Positions 10,835 to 23,560 of a stretch of DNA of 64,000 nucleotides are shown piece by piece. The first letter of the stretch is position 1. Every line of letters begins with the position of its first letter. The position numbers were made by a program, and so were the translations under genes. The notes under the pieces were generated by a model. That model was given only the letters and a program-made list of their open reading frames with translations, made no database searches and was not told the DNA's origin. The stretch comes from Hevea brasiliensis (lineage: Eukaryota; Streptophyta; Magnoliopsida; Malpighiales; Euphorbiaceae). Where the stretch lies: assembly GCF_030052815.1 (NCBI RefSeq), contig NC_079505.1, forward strand, positions 76,965,054 through 77,029,053, in the 5' to 3' direction.

Positions 10835-13459
10835 AACTAGAATAAGAATTAATTCAATGCTAACTATAAATTAGTAATAGGGTGTATGACTTAATTTATA
10901 CAAATTGATTGATAAACACTTAATACTTGTAAGCCACTTTAAACTTATAAGCATTTAAAATTATAAACGGTTATCTATTTGATTATAGGATTTATAACTA
11001 ATAAGTAACTAATACATTTGGTAAAAAGAGATTATAAGTACATTTATTATTAAAATAATTAAAAAATATTAAATTATTTGCTAAGTAATAAATTATATTA
11101 ACATAAGTTTTTACTATAATATTATAAAAATATATTTTAATCATATAATAATATAATATAATTTTAATTTAAATAAATAAATATTTTATTGAAACAAAAT
11201 AGAAATATTATTTTAGAAAAATTCTAATGAATTATGCTGCCTATTAATGTGGTATCAAGAAGATAAGCTTGTCTTCCCTAAGGGGAACCTAAGGTCCCTC
11301 AAAACTCAGCAATCAGTAGATGGAAAGAGTAAACCAAGCAATCTTGAAAAATATTAGATCTCTGAATTCTGAAATCCTCTTAAATTCAGTTTCTCCAATT
11401 GCTCAAACAGAAAGGAATTAATGGAATTAATTGGGTGTGTAAATTCTCTTTAGTGATGAAGCATTGATTGATCAAGGCATGCAGCATTTTGCATTTGGTT
11501 GGCCCCCAGGCCAGGCTGTGAAGCAGTGGTTGATTGATTCATTGTATTGATTATTTTTGGAGTGCTTGTAGGGCCAAGAAAGGCCCATTTTTGTTCAGCG
11601 ATAATAAATTTCTGCGCTTTTTTTTCTCAGAAAAAATGAAGCTTTATTAATGCAAAGCATCAGCACAAATTTGGGAGTGATCCCAAAATGAAGGATTAGC
11701 ATGTACTTAGCATATACTCTTTCTATCTACTTTTTTTGGTATATAAAGTTTTTGTTTAGTGATTAAGAAAGCAGTTAAATCGTTTAATTGATAGCAAAAT
11801 ATTCATCAATTTAATTAAATTACTCTCCATCTCGATTTGAGTCTAGGGGTCTACTCTACGTGGCTTGAGGATCTCTCTTGAATTTGATTGCTTATACCGC
11901 TGCGATTTGCTTTTACACTATAACTGGGAAGGTCATCCTATGAGTCCATGAAAATCCAAGAGCTCTGCAGTAACATTCTTTGATCATGGTAGAGTAGAGC
12001 TATATTTATAGAAGAATCTGCAGAATGATGCTATTGGTGGGTTGTTAAGGGGTAATGGGCATTTTGGCTCGTTGTGTTCGTGGTGGTGTAACTGGCTTCA
12101 ATCACAGCACAACATATTCTATGGTGGCAAGCCTGAGGTGATCTGTAGTGTACTTCCTCCATTTGGTTCTCATCATTGTGCCTAGGGCTTATAGGTTGGA
12201 GATGAGTTGATTTGTGGGTTTGATTTTGGTTAGGTAAAGTTTGGGTTGGTTTGAGTTGATTGATTTCCTTTGGGCTTTCTCTTGGCTCACAATATGACCT
12301 TTTTTTTTTTTTACTAACGTTCAGATTGTATCTCTTGCTTTTATGAGCTTTTAATGCAAGACAGCATATTAAAAAAAAATGAATGCTTGATTTAAAAAAA
12401 AAAAACTTTAGTTCTAAGCTCCTTGCCCTACGAATAAGATGTGATCTAGGTTCAAGAGAAGAGATCTCTTTCACATGAAGTTGAATTTTAAAGAATCCTA
12501 CTACGCTTTCTAGATGGGAATGGCAAGCTTCTCTTGCATCTTATCTCTGCTCTCCTTCTCCTTGGTGAAACGCGCAGCAAACAAATCGGCAAATTGTCTA
12601 AGTAAGCCAGCTTTCAATTGTAAACTTCCTTAGTTATGACTTCAAGCTATTCCTTCTGAGCTTAGCTCGCTGCAGATTCACAGGCAGGAGGGGATGTTCC
12701 CTTTTAATCAGAGTCAGGATGTCAGACATGTTAGCTTCATATGGTATAGACAGCCCTCTTGTGGGTCTCTCAGAACCGTGGCCTAGGGCTAGGGCATATA
12801 AATTAGTATTCATTCATCTGGCATTACCCACTTTCTGCTTTTGTGTGATCACTTGGCTCAAGAAATGCAGGGTGCTGGGTTGTTTGTGGATTTAATGGCT
12901 GCCCAATTTACCTTCACGGTATTAGGGTAAGTAAGTGACGCCAATACAGAGGACTATTGAAAAGAAAATTATAAAAGACAAACATTACTGTAAACATACA
13001 TTTTGTACTCCCATAATTTTTTTAATTTATAATTTTATATTACAATCACAATTCTAATTTGTGATATGTAAATAAAGGTTTCCTAATAATGACAATTTTA
13101 AGAATAATGACAATTTATATAACTTTCTCATGAATGATATATTTGAAAATTTGTTTTTTATTAAGTTATACGTTAAGCATTATTGTTTGGTTCGCATTTT
13201 TTTTATAAAAAATTAATTTATTTTCTTTTTTATTTATTATTTTTTAAGAAATATATTATAAAATTTCCTAATTTAATATTTTTAAAAATTAATTTAGAAA
13301 ATATTTTTTTATTCATTTATATGATTTATGTTTATTAACCTCTCCAAAATCTTTTATAGGTTTTCCTTCGTTGAGTTGCTCCTTTTTTCACATTAAAGAA
13401 GTAATTAGAAAAGGTATAAACTCTTATTGATTAAGAACGAATGAGAACTTAAAAAATAT

Positions 13460-13462
<3 letters not shown>
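10835..13462. other. Intergenic DNA without a recognised gene
   Basis: The region is AT-rich to about 11220 and more balanced from 11250 to 12960. An ATG at 12514 opens a 39-codon frame with a hydrophobic start (MGMASFSCILSLLSF), but it has no recognisable relative or leader context and I do not call it a gene. No transposon ends with convincing target duplications were found. Confidence 0.4.

Positions 13463-13517
<55 letters not shown>
13463..13517. repeat. (AT)n microsatellite
   Basis: An uninterrupted run of AT dinucleotides, about 55 bp. Replication slippage makes it variable in length. Confidence 0.95.
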
Positions 13518-13524
<7 letters not shown>

Positions 13525-14109
13525 AGAAATAAACTCTTACTGTATCATATAGTATTATATTGTATAGTATGATTTTTATTATTAATATTTTTAAAAAGAT
13601 GACATGATACAAGATGATTTAATAATTTTTCTCATTTGATTAGATGATATAGTATGCTAAAATAAATATAAAGATTATTAAAAGACTCTTTATTATTATT
13701 TTCAATATATAAATGTCTTAAAATATTTATTTAAATAAAATATTAATTTATAAATAATATTATTATAATAATAATTAAAAAAATATTTTTATTTTTTAAT
13801 TAATTATTAAATATGTCTTATAAATATATAACATTGAAGTTATATAATTAAAATTTTATATATTGTTTAAAGATAAAATGAAAAACAAAAATTTTAAACT
13901 ATATTAATATACCAATACGGTGGTTTGAAAAACTGTGATAAAGTCATTTTACTATCCAAAATATCAATTTTTGGAAATAATTTTTCCAAATATATATAAT
14001 AATCATACCATACAATATAAAACTATCATGAATCATAATCCAAACATAGTATAAGGTGTGATTGAATCAAGTTTTTTTTTTTTTTTAACCAAAAGTTGCA
14101 ATTTCATAT

Positions 14110-14640
14110 ATTACTAGCATCAAATAATAGTACATCCATCATTCAAGAATACTGGGGTTTTGAGGAAGACAGGGTATGATGGTGCAAAAGCTGGTATACT
14201 GGTCTTGGTGTTATTCTTTGGTACTTGCCATTTCAAAGTGCGATTTTGATGAAGATGTATGTGAAGATTCTCAACCCGGAGTTCAAGTTCCCTTCCTAAA
14301 TTTCGTGAAGATTGATTTCCAAGCTTCTGCTTGCTGATCTAAAGAGCAGAATCACAATCCCTCGTATAAAGGCAAAATCTTTCGTTTCACAAGATTACAC
14401 CCATCACGCTGTTTAGAAAAAAGCAAGAAGAATCGTAAAGTTATTGATGAAGAAATAATGAAATTATCAGGAACAAATCATTCTCAACCTTTTTACAATG
14501 CAATTGAGTTCATATCAACAATATTTCATCTGGATTTAACCTGTCAAGTTTGTCCCAAAGCAAGAAGAAATCGAGTTCAATGTTCACTCCAAATGGGTAG
14601 TAGACGCTGATAAAGTTGAAATTAGCAGTGCAAGAGTTTC
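14110..14640. other. Unexplained stretch of coding-like composition
   Basis: This block has higher GC and fewer stops than its AT-rich surroundings. On the minus strand a frame stays open from a possible acceptor (TTTAG at about 14340) to a stop near 14125, roughly 70 codons with the segment LRVENLHIHLHQN. On the plus strand, 14456-14610 has a frame starting MKLSGTNHSQPF. Neither is recognisable, and more than one frame is open in places, so real coding sequence is not shown. It could be a gene relic or a non-coding transcript. Confidence 0.25.
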
Positions 14641-15990
14641 TTTCACATTGTTTTTGGGAACTTTTTAGAGGAAAGAAAATAAAGGAAGAAAAATAAAGAA
14701 GAAAGATAAAAATAACATAAAAATTCTTTTACTTTTTTTGTTTATTTAGATATTAGGAAGGAAAATAAGGAGAGAAAATAATTTTTTAAATAGTTAAATA
14801 TTTATTTTATTTATTATTTAAAATTAAAATAACTAATTATAATGATAAAAAAATAATTTTATGATTTTTTTATTTATTTTCTCTTTAAAATGGAGATAAA
14901 ATAAATTATAAATGTATTTATTATTTTTCAAATTTTTCAATTTTCACTTATTCTTAAACAAAAACATATTTATTTTTTTTATAATTTTCTTTTCTTCCTT
15001 ATTTTCCTCCAATCTAAAAATAACCTTATTAAATTTAATTTATTATAAATTTAAAAAATAATTATATTAAATTTATATATTTAATAAATAAAATTCATTG
15101 TATATTTTAAATTTAAATAAAATATATATTATTTATTTTATTAATCATTTTGATAAAAATAATTTTAAAAAAACTTCCCTCTCCCTTTCATCTTTACCTA
15201 ATGTGAAAAAACAAAATGAGGTTAGTTGGTTACAGAGACAAGCTTTGCTGGCTGGCATTAAAAATCCTAATACAGCCTAATTACACCATTAATACGAAGA
15301 CTGACCTCTAAGGATAATCCAACCACACAAATACACAATATGATTGGCCATATAATCTATTTATAAGGGTGGGTCCCTTCCATCAAAATCACATCTGGAA
15401 CTGGGGACCACCATAATACGAAACTTAAACTGTAGTCTGTACATACATCCACCCACCTGTATTACATACACCCTCACATCATTGCACTCACAGAAACACA
15501 TGCACCGTCAGCTACACGTGTCAGATTTTCACAAAAATGAAAAAAAAATGAAATAATAGTTTAAAAATTTTGAAAAAATAAATTCTTCAATTTTAAAAAA
15601 AGTTAAATAAGTCAAAATTAAGGCTTGAATTAATACTGTTAAAAAATTTAGCAAAATTAATTATTTTATTAATTTTATATTTAAATAATTAAAAATATAT
15701 ATAAAAATTAAAAAAATTATTTATTTTTTTAAAAAATAATTTCACACATTTACAGATATATTAAAACAATAAAATTTAGAGTGAATTAATATTTTTTTAT
15801 TAATTTTATTTATCTTAATTTTAAAAAAAATATTATATTATTTTTTTTAACCATCTCGTGATTTATTTTTAAAATTAAAAGACTTATTTAAAAAAATTAA
15901 GACTTGCTTAATTTCTAGCTAATAATTTAAGGCGAAAATAGTCATTTTGCCAAAATTAAACTAACACACATTCCCCTCTTCTATCCCTGT
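14641..15990. other. AT-rich intergenic DNA upstream of the PP2C gene
   Basis: The sequence is mostly poly-A/T-like. A less AT-rich island at 15180-15540 contains an ACACGTGT site near 15516, a G-box/ABRE-like core that plant bZIP and bHLH factors bind. No gene is seen. Confidence 0.4.
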
Positions 15991-17244
15991 AGTTTCATAC
16001 ATGTGGTTCCATTTCATCTGATATCCCACCGCCAACCTGCCTATCCTCTTCTATCTCTGATTCCAGCTGCAACAAGGAATCTAATAAACACTCTGCCCTT
16101 TAGTGTGCTTTTTCTGAAACAGCCAATTTGGCTACATTTTGGAAATTGGCTTTTCATGGTTTTAGTTGTTTTTCCTTCACTCTAATTCTGGTTCTGTAAC
16201 TTTTTCCTGGAAAATAAAAAAGGTCTGGCTTTTTTTCTCGAGAAAAAAGAGACTTTTAGCAGAAAGGGGAATGTGGGTTTGTGGAGTGGAGAGATTGCTT
16301 TGTTAAGTCGGTAGCTCTCCTTTCGTTCCCCAATTAAAAAGTCTGTCTTTCTAAGCAACCCTTCTCTTTGGTTTTGATCTTTTCACTGAGGACGAATTTT
16401 TTTTTAAAAAATAGCTTTGTTTGGTAGAGGAAAATGTACAGAAACTGACCTGGGTCGGTCCTTAAAAATTGAACCTTTTAATTTTTTTATTTTGTTTAAT
16501 TGAGGATACTTGGATTTAGATTAATGGGGATTACAGTTCACGTCTTATCACCAAAACGCGTTCCGTATCCTTATTGATGATCTCTTCTTGAACGTGGTGG
16601 TGCTGGTGGTTGTTTGCTTACTGTCGCAATCAGATCTGCATATTGGGCTCTGCTTAAAACACATAGCCAGACATTCTTGCTGGTATTCGACATTCCATTT
16701 TTTTAATTCTCACTTTGTCTGCTGCAATTTTGTTCTCCGTTTACTAGCTAATGGCATTGGAAAATTTTGCCTTGCTTATAGACTTTGAGTCTCGTGTTCA
16801 TTGCAGTTCTGTTAGGCCCAGTTTTGCTGCAAAACAGTGAACTATCCAACGCTTAAAACAGAGCATTTAGGCTTTTAGAATAGCTGTTATTAGTTGTTTA
16901 ACGTAAATGCAGTTGCCTTGTTCATTTGCTTGACCTCAGTCTAACATTTGCCTTTATTTTGCGAATGATAACTGCAGATCAAGTCAGAAACTTTGGGGGT
17001 TAATTGAAAGGTAATTGAATTTCAGTGTCGAGACTAGGAGTTCTCATGTTTCTGAATTAAAGAGGAACACGGCTTCGTCATATCTTGGCAGATTATTGGA
17101 ATCAAGGAAGTTGCATTTAGATCGAGTTAAATTGGATGTAATCTTAAGCTCTCAACGTGTACGGATACAATATGCTTTTGGGGCAAATAACTTGGTAATT
17201 TGGAGGTCTTGAACCCGGAAGCTAAGACATCAGAGTGGTAGTTA
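15991..17244 (+). promoter_or_regulatory. PP2C promoter and 5' leader region, probably with a leader intron
   Basis: Composition shifts to transcribed-type sequence from about 15990. Pyrimidine-rich patches near 16230-16400 suit a leader exon. A good acceptor, AACTGCAG, lies at about 16971-16978 ahead of the exon that holds the PP2C start codon, so at least one leader intron is likely. The exact transcription start and donor cannot be fixed from sequence alone. Short open frames here (16003, 16588) have no domains. Confidence 0.4.
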
Positions 17245-20200
17245 ATGGCTTCTGGAGAAGGGAGGCGTCGCCGTGATAATCTTGTGCCTCTTGCTGCTTT
17301 AATCAGCAGAGAAATGAGGAACGAGACGATGGAGAAGCCAACTGTGAGATATGGTTATGCAGCCCAGTCTAGGAAAGGAGAAGATTATTTCCTGATTAAG
17401 ACTGACTGTCAGAGAGTGCCAGGGAATTCCTCGTCCACATTTTCTGTTTTTGCGGTAATTCTTACCTTCATAGCTCTTATTTTTCTTTTGTTACTGAGAA
17501 TCTGCAATGATTTTCTTTCATTGAGATGGGAGCATGTGCTGCAGGAAATCTTGAGTTGGATAAAGAGCTGTTGTTATTAATTAAGACAGGACTCTACTAA
17601 AAGATTTTACACTTGGGTTTCCATTAGTTATTCATTCTGTTAGATTGTGAACTTGGTTAATAAAGACTTTTAGTTCCAAACATAAGAAATTCTCTCCCTT
17701 CCCTGTTTGTTTTGATTCTATTCATATTCTTTGACAAAGAATTTAATTGTGTTTGAATAAATTGCAGTTCTTGTATCCATGAATTTATCTTCTCAGCCAT
17801 ATCTATGAGATAGTCAATTGTTCTATTCTAATTGTCAGATCTTTGATGGGCACAATGGAAACGCTGCAGCAATATTTACTAGGGAGAATCTGTTGAATCA
17901 TGTTTTGGGTGCTCTTCCTCGAGGGCTTGGGCGAGAGGAGTGGCTTCAAGCTTTACCTCGAGCACTGGTTGCTGGGTTTGTGAAGACTGATAAGGAGTTT
18001 CAGAGCAGAGGCAAGGAATTTAGAACCAAATCTTCACTGTTTGATTTGTTGTAACCTTCCATTTTACACCTTATTGATCATTAGATAAAACTTACAGTCA
18101 CTTTTTCATGCAATTGTGTACAGGAGAGACATCGGGGACTACAGCAACATTTGTGATAGTTGATGGATGGACAGTTACTGTTGCATCTGTTGGAGACTCA
18201 CGTTGTATTTTAGATCCTCAGGGTGGTGACATTTCCACCTTAACTGTGGATCATAGACTTGAAGAGAATATAGAAGAGTGTGTATTTTGAATGCCTTGTT
18301 ATCTATTACACAATATTGGACAGAAATTTATGTGTACTTACTGTGCTGTAATTTATGTGTACTTACTGTGCTGTCTCTGCAGGAGGGAACGTGTGACTGC
18401 AAGTGGTGGAGAAGTTGGTAGGCTTAGCATTGTTGGTGGTGCTGAGGTTAGGTGCTTTAAGATGTCGCACATATATCTCGTACCAAAAATTTAATTCTTA
18501 CCGATTGGCATTAAAATAAATATATATCTGTTTTCAATCAATATCAATTTTGCTTAATTTCATGTTTAATCTTTGCAGATTGGTCCTCTCCGTTGTTGGC
18601 CAGGAGGCTTATGCCTTTCTAGGTCAATTGGAGACATGGATGTTGGAGAGTTTATAGTTCCAATTCCATATGTCAAGCAAGTGAAGGTAAGCATCCATTT
18701 TGTTCTACTTGTATCATGTACTTATTACTTGACTATAGTTTGGTCTATCGTTTTCTGTCTAGTTTTCCTGGATATTGCTAGGTCTGTGTATGGAATGAAC
18801 TCTAACTTTCTCCAATACATATAAAAGCTATCAAATGCAGGTGGCAGGCTTGTAATTGCTTCTGATGGCATCTGGGATGCCCTTTCCTCAGAAATGGCAG
18901 CAAAATCTTGCCGTGGGTTGCCAGCTGAACTTGCTGCTAGACAAGTTGTGAAGGTAGTTAAAGTTTTTGCTTCATATTTCTCTGTAGTAGTCATATTTGA
19001 ATTAACAAGCCCTTTCAAGTTTTAGCGCACAATTTAGGATAATCTGTGCAAATATATGGGCATCACATGCCATGAAAATATTTTGGTTGGTGGCATGCCT
19101 GTGTTCTGACAGATGCTTAAAATTCTTTCTTGCTGTATTTGATTGTTCTAGGAAGCATTGAGGACACGGGGACTAAAGGATGATACAACATGCATAGTTG
19201 TTGACATAGTTCCTCCTGACAATTCATTACAGCCCTCAACTCCTCCCAAGAAGCAGAACAAGCTCAGAGCCTTGTTATTCAGGAAGAAATCACATGATTC
19301 TGCCAGTAAGCTATCAAAAAAGCTTTCTGCTGTAGGTATAGTGGAAGAACTGTTTGAAGAGGGCTCTGCAATGCTTGCTGAAAGGTTAGCACTGCCATTT
19401 CTGCATCATATGTCATAGTTATTTATTACTTTTACTCTAGGTCTTTTCAGTTATATTAGACTTCTTGATTGTAAGTCAACTCTATTCAAGACCTTTGAGT
19501 GTAATTGGTTCTGTGATTTCACTTTATTGGTTGCTTCTACTTCCAAAGTATAAGATTTGATCCTGGTATACATTTAAATAATAAATTAAATGTGATGCTT
19601 GTTTAATGCTTAATAGTTGTGAAAATACTAACTCATAAATTCTAATCTGTAATTTTTAGTTGGGATGCTGCATTGGAAATTGAAATTTCTTTAAAGGCCT
19701 TTTGCACTCTGTTACTGTATGAAATGGGAAAATTTTCCCTCTGATCTTGATGAGTTATGATCAGTGCATGAAGGTTAATTCTCTCCCCGGTTCTAAAGTA
19801 TCGTAGTTAGGAATTTGACTCGGTATATATATTCGTTTTGTGTGTTATATGGTATACAAGAAAATTCATAAAAATCTTCAACTGCCTCAACAATACATGA
19901 ACCAAACCAATATCTGTTTGAGTTTTGTTGCGTTGGCGGCAATTTCTATGGATTGGTTAGCACTGAGTTGAAAATTTGAGGTTTGGCCCACTTCTCTGCT
20001 GGTTATATATCCAAAATGAGTTGCACATATTAATCTGTTTTTTGACATTTTACAAGCAAGAGAGGTAAACTAATCTCAACTACTACATGAGCACTGGTCC
20101 AGATGTCAACATTGTCCTAACCATTGATTTTGATATAGAAACAGATACTGTTTAATAAGTAGATAGCTTTCTTTTGATAAAAAACACTAGTTGAGGCCAA

Positions 20201-21065
20201 AGCTTTGTTCTTGTTAACTGACAATCAGCTTTATTGTGTTCAGATATAGTAGTTTAAACTGATCATTACTAATACTTGCTGCAATTATTTTTGCTACAAG
20301 CATAGTAATGGTATAGGGTTTTGGTAGGTTAAGGTTCGAGCCTTTGCATCAAGAAGGCAAAGCAATTTTTTAATAGAATCTTTGAGTTGAATTTTATAGT
20401 ATCTTTGAGATGAATTTTTATGCTTTGCTCGTGGTAATAGTTCATGGAATTTAAAATAAGTGCAATGGCATTTGAAAACAACTGGGCTTTTTCAAGTCCT
20501 TTTTACGTGTTTGTACATTTATTATTTTGGATTTGGGTTAGTGAGTTTCACTGCCTTTGAGGTATCATCAGAGGAAGGATGTACAATCAATGCTCCTGAA
20601 CATTACACAGACAATAACTTGTAGTGGTGTGTTGTATGTGTCATCAATTGCCTCCCAAAACACCCTGCACTTTGTGCCTGCAAGACATTCATGCTACTTG
20701 GCATTCAATTTTGACTGTTAGTTCATTGATTGGTATCTTTGAATGTCACTCTTTCATTTCTCATTGTATGTCATTATCTGCAGGAAGCATCTTCTCTTGT
20801 ATCCATGGCTACATCTTAATTAATTCTTCTTCCTTTGTCTTGCAGACTGGGGAATGATGACACCACAACGCACTCAACATCTGGTCTATTCACATGTGCT
20901 GTATGTCAAGTTGACCTTGCTCCGAGTGAGGGCATCTCTGTTCATGCCGGTTCAATCTTCTCCACCAGCTCCAAGCCCTGGCAGGGGCCTTTCCTTTGTG
21001 CTGATTGCCGCAATAAGAAGGATGCCATGGAAGGAAAACGCCCGAGTGGAGTTAAAGTGGCATAA
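17245..21065 (+). CDS. Protein phosphatase 2C (PPM family) with C-terminal CxxC...CxxC module
   Basis: Eight coding exons give a 428-aa protein: 17245-17454, 17839-18010, 18124-18277, 18383-18446, 18579-18686, 18828-18953, 19152-19384 and 20846-21065; all phases agree. PP2Cs are Mg/Mn-dependent Ser/Thr phosphatases. The metal-site motifs are intact: GEDYF (E46-D47), IFDGHNG (D73), SGTTATF, SVGDSR, SRSIGD, ASDGIWD (D249) and KDDTTC (D288). The C-terminus adds a basic stretch, then two CxxC pairs (TCAVC, LCADC) that may bind zinc. This layout matches the Arabidopsis PP2C 5/12/15 group (At1g68410 type, from memory), not the ABA co-receptor clade. Intron 2 uses a GC donor (CAGAG|gcaagg). Intron 3 ends with a 25-bp tandem repeat (18325-18374). 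The start follows homology with MASGEG. Confidence 0.93.
18325..18374. repeat. 25-bp tandem duplication next to a PP2C intron acceptor
   Basis: The unit AATTTATGTGTACTTACTG plus CTGTGCTGT-type sequence occurs twice back to back just before the CTCTGCAG acceptor of intron 3. The acceptor itself is not duplicated and the reading frame is unaffected. Confidence 0.85.
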
Positions 21066-21188
21066 CTCCATTGTTTCCTTCATTCTATATCCCATACATT
21101 TTTTTCTAGACCACAACCGCAATTTGTAGGCCAGGCAATTTGATTGAATTTCACTACCATGGTGCCACAAATGTATATGTAATATTCA

Positions 21189-21194
21189 AATAAA
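21189..21194 (+). terminator. Candidate polyadenylation signal for PP2C
   Basis: AATAAA lies 124 bases after the PP2C stop codon, within normal range for a plant 3' UTR. Plant poly(A) signals are loose, so other sites downstream may be used too. Confidence 0.45.
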
Positions 21195-21312
21195 AGGAAA
21201 TGAGTTTTAGCATTTAAAGTATAGTTGGTTTAAAAACACCTGGCTATTTGGTTTCTTTAGAAAATATAGCATAGTTTGCTGGTACATATAGGCTCAATAA
21301 AGCCCAAGGCTT

Positions 21313-21618
21313 TGATTTTTTTTCTATTCAGATAAATTTCCCAAGCTTGCAAAGCAGGTTGTCTGTGCCAAGCAATCGAAGAACAGAAAAGGTGACACCA
21401 TTCAGAGGAAGGTTTTATGTGCTGGGAATGGGGATCCATTCTGCCGTTATAGGGAAGAGAGGAGCTGCTGTTTCTGTCACGGGGATGGAAATGATGCATT
21501 CATATGGTTGCTGAGGCTGAAACTTAAAAAGGACGATCAAATTCAGAGCTGCAATTTCAAAGGTGGGACTAGTAATGGTGCCTACATATTCATTACAGGG
21601 TTACGACAGATTAGCTAG
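21313..21618 (+). other. Cys-containing open stretch without ATG, downstream of PP2C
   Basis: About 100 codons stay open between a TGA at 21310 and TAG at 21616-21618, preceded by a good acceptor (TTTTCTATTCAG, near 21331). The translation includes RSCCFCHGDGNDAF and no methionine, so it could only be used as a spliced 3' exon of another transcript. I do not recognise it. It may be 3' UTR of PP2C, an alternative last exon, or chance. Confidence 0.2.
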
Positions 21619-22216
21619 ATTCCCCTCCTTTTCTCTCTTGTGTTTTAAAGAACAAGGAAGACAAGAAGCAAGATATATTTTACATGTTAGCTGTCTTGTA
21701 TATTCTGATAGATCCTGAAACTAGATGTTCTATTGTGGGAAATAAGGCTTCTTATCAGTAGTGACATTTCAATTATGCTTTTAACAGTCCATATGCAAGG
21801 GGTTTTTTGGCTTTTTGCCAAACTATCGGGAAAAACATATTGCTCAAACATGTGTGCATGGAAAAATAATTTACGAACCAAGGTGAATTTGGCTATGGCT
21901 GTGAAGAAGTTAATGACATTGCCAACAGTCATAATGTTGTCATTGCTTATCGACACTTCGAAAAAAAATAAAAATAAAGAGTATGGATATCGACAAATGG
22001 ATTAAACTTTTTGTTTTTAAAGAAAAAAAAGCATCATAGAGAATTTCAGACATGCCAATACTATAAATGTCTGCATAGGGAATTTAAACACTTTTCAAGA
22101 ATGTCAACACCATGATGCTGGCATAAATAAATAAATTATTTCACATATTTAAAAATATAATAAAATATATTATATTTATCATATTTATACATTTATAAAA
22201 ATTCTTAGCACATAAC

Positions 22217-22258
<42 letters not shown>
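22217..22258. repeat. (TAT)n microsatellite
   Basis: Fourteen consecutive TAT/ATT triplets. Confidence 0.95.
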
Positions 22259-22260
<2 letters not shown>

Positions 22261-22729
22261 GATAAAAATATTATATATTTTTTTATAAAATTTTGTAAAA
22301 TTCATACTTATGGTTAAAATAAATTTGAATATATATCTTATTAATTTTTATATATTAAATACATTCAATAATATTAAAAAATATATATATATATTAACTG
22401 TAATATTTATTTTGCCCTCACAAAATGATGAGTTTGGATTTTCGCAGAATGGTGTTGAAATCACTTATTCTATGTTAAAATGAATGAGTACACCAAAATT
22501 TTTTAGTACCATCCAATTCTTTAATAATTTTCACTAGAAAAAATGAAAAACAAAAGCCAAAACAAATAAGCTTTTCCGACACATCTATTTATATAAATAT
22601 AATAAAATTAGTTTCCAAAATAAGTTCACTTAAAGATGATAAATAGCACTCTATTAACTTTTTTTTATTTGTTAATTTTACCCTAATATGACTTTTAATT
22701 TCTTAATCTTAATGTTTAGTATTTTTGTC

Positions 22730-22852
22730 TATTTTTATTATTCATAATAATAATATGCATATATTAAATAAAATTTATTAGTTGTATTTATTGCTATTAA
22801 TTGATATGTGACTTTTTAATTTTTTAATACTTAATATAAAAATTTTAATGTA

Positions 22853-22910
<58 letters not shown>

Positions 22911-23560
22911 TTCAAAAACCAATGTACATTTTTATCATTAATAATAATTAATATGTATATAACAATAATGATAATAATACTAAGCAAATAAATAAATATT
23001 TACATTTTATTATTAATAACATTAATATGTATATATTAAATAAAATTTGTTAGTTTTATTATTACTACTAATTAATATGTGACTTTTGAGGAGAATAAGT
23101 TTTTTAAATAAAATTTATTAGTTTTATTATTATATGATTTTTTACTTCTTAATACTTAATATAAAAATTTAAATAAAATCAATATACATCTATATTATGA
23201 AATATAGTTATAAAAAATGTAAATTTTTATCATTAATAATAATTAATACATGTATATTAAACAAAGTTCATTAATCTTATTAATATCACTAATTAATATG
23301 TGATTTTTTAGTTTATTAATATTTAATATAAAAATTTAAATAAAATTAATATATATCTATATTTAATTTTAGTGTATCTTATTTCTATTCGTTTAACTAT
23401 TATTAATTATTAATATGCATATATTAAATAAAATTTATTGGTCTAATTAAATTTATAGTCATATTATTATCACTAATTACTTATTAATATGAATTTTTGA
23501 TTTCCTAATTCTTAATATAACATTGATATAAATATTATAAAACTAAGTTATGAAATAATG
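22730..23560. repeat. Diverged AT-rich tandem array
   Basis: The word ATATTAAATAAAATTTATTAG (or close variants) recurs near 22761, 23033, 23254 and 23421. Each is followed by AATTAATATGTGACTTTT and then CTTAATATAAAAATTTAAAT-like text. Spacing shrinks from about 270 to 220 to 167 bp because of inner (AT)n expansion and small deletions. Four to five degenerate units are visible. It looks like a local minisatellite, with no coding capacity. Confidence 0.7.
22857..22908. repeat. (AT)n microsatellite
   Basis: About 52 bp of pure AT repeat inside the first unit of the tandem array. Confidence 0.95.

Noticed and set aside
12031..12474. 147-codon minus-strand frame
   Set aside because: No domain, low-complexity Lys/Phe patch from a poly-T run, and no gene context.
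13424..13612. 62-codon minus-strand frame
   Set aside because: It is mostly Tyr-Ile repeats made by the (AT)n microsatellite.
22778..22987. 69-codon minus-strand frame
   Set aside because: Tyr-Ile repeats from the (AT)n run inside the tandem array.
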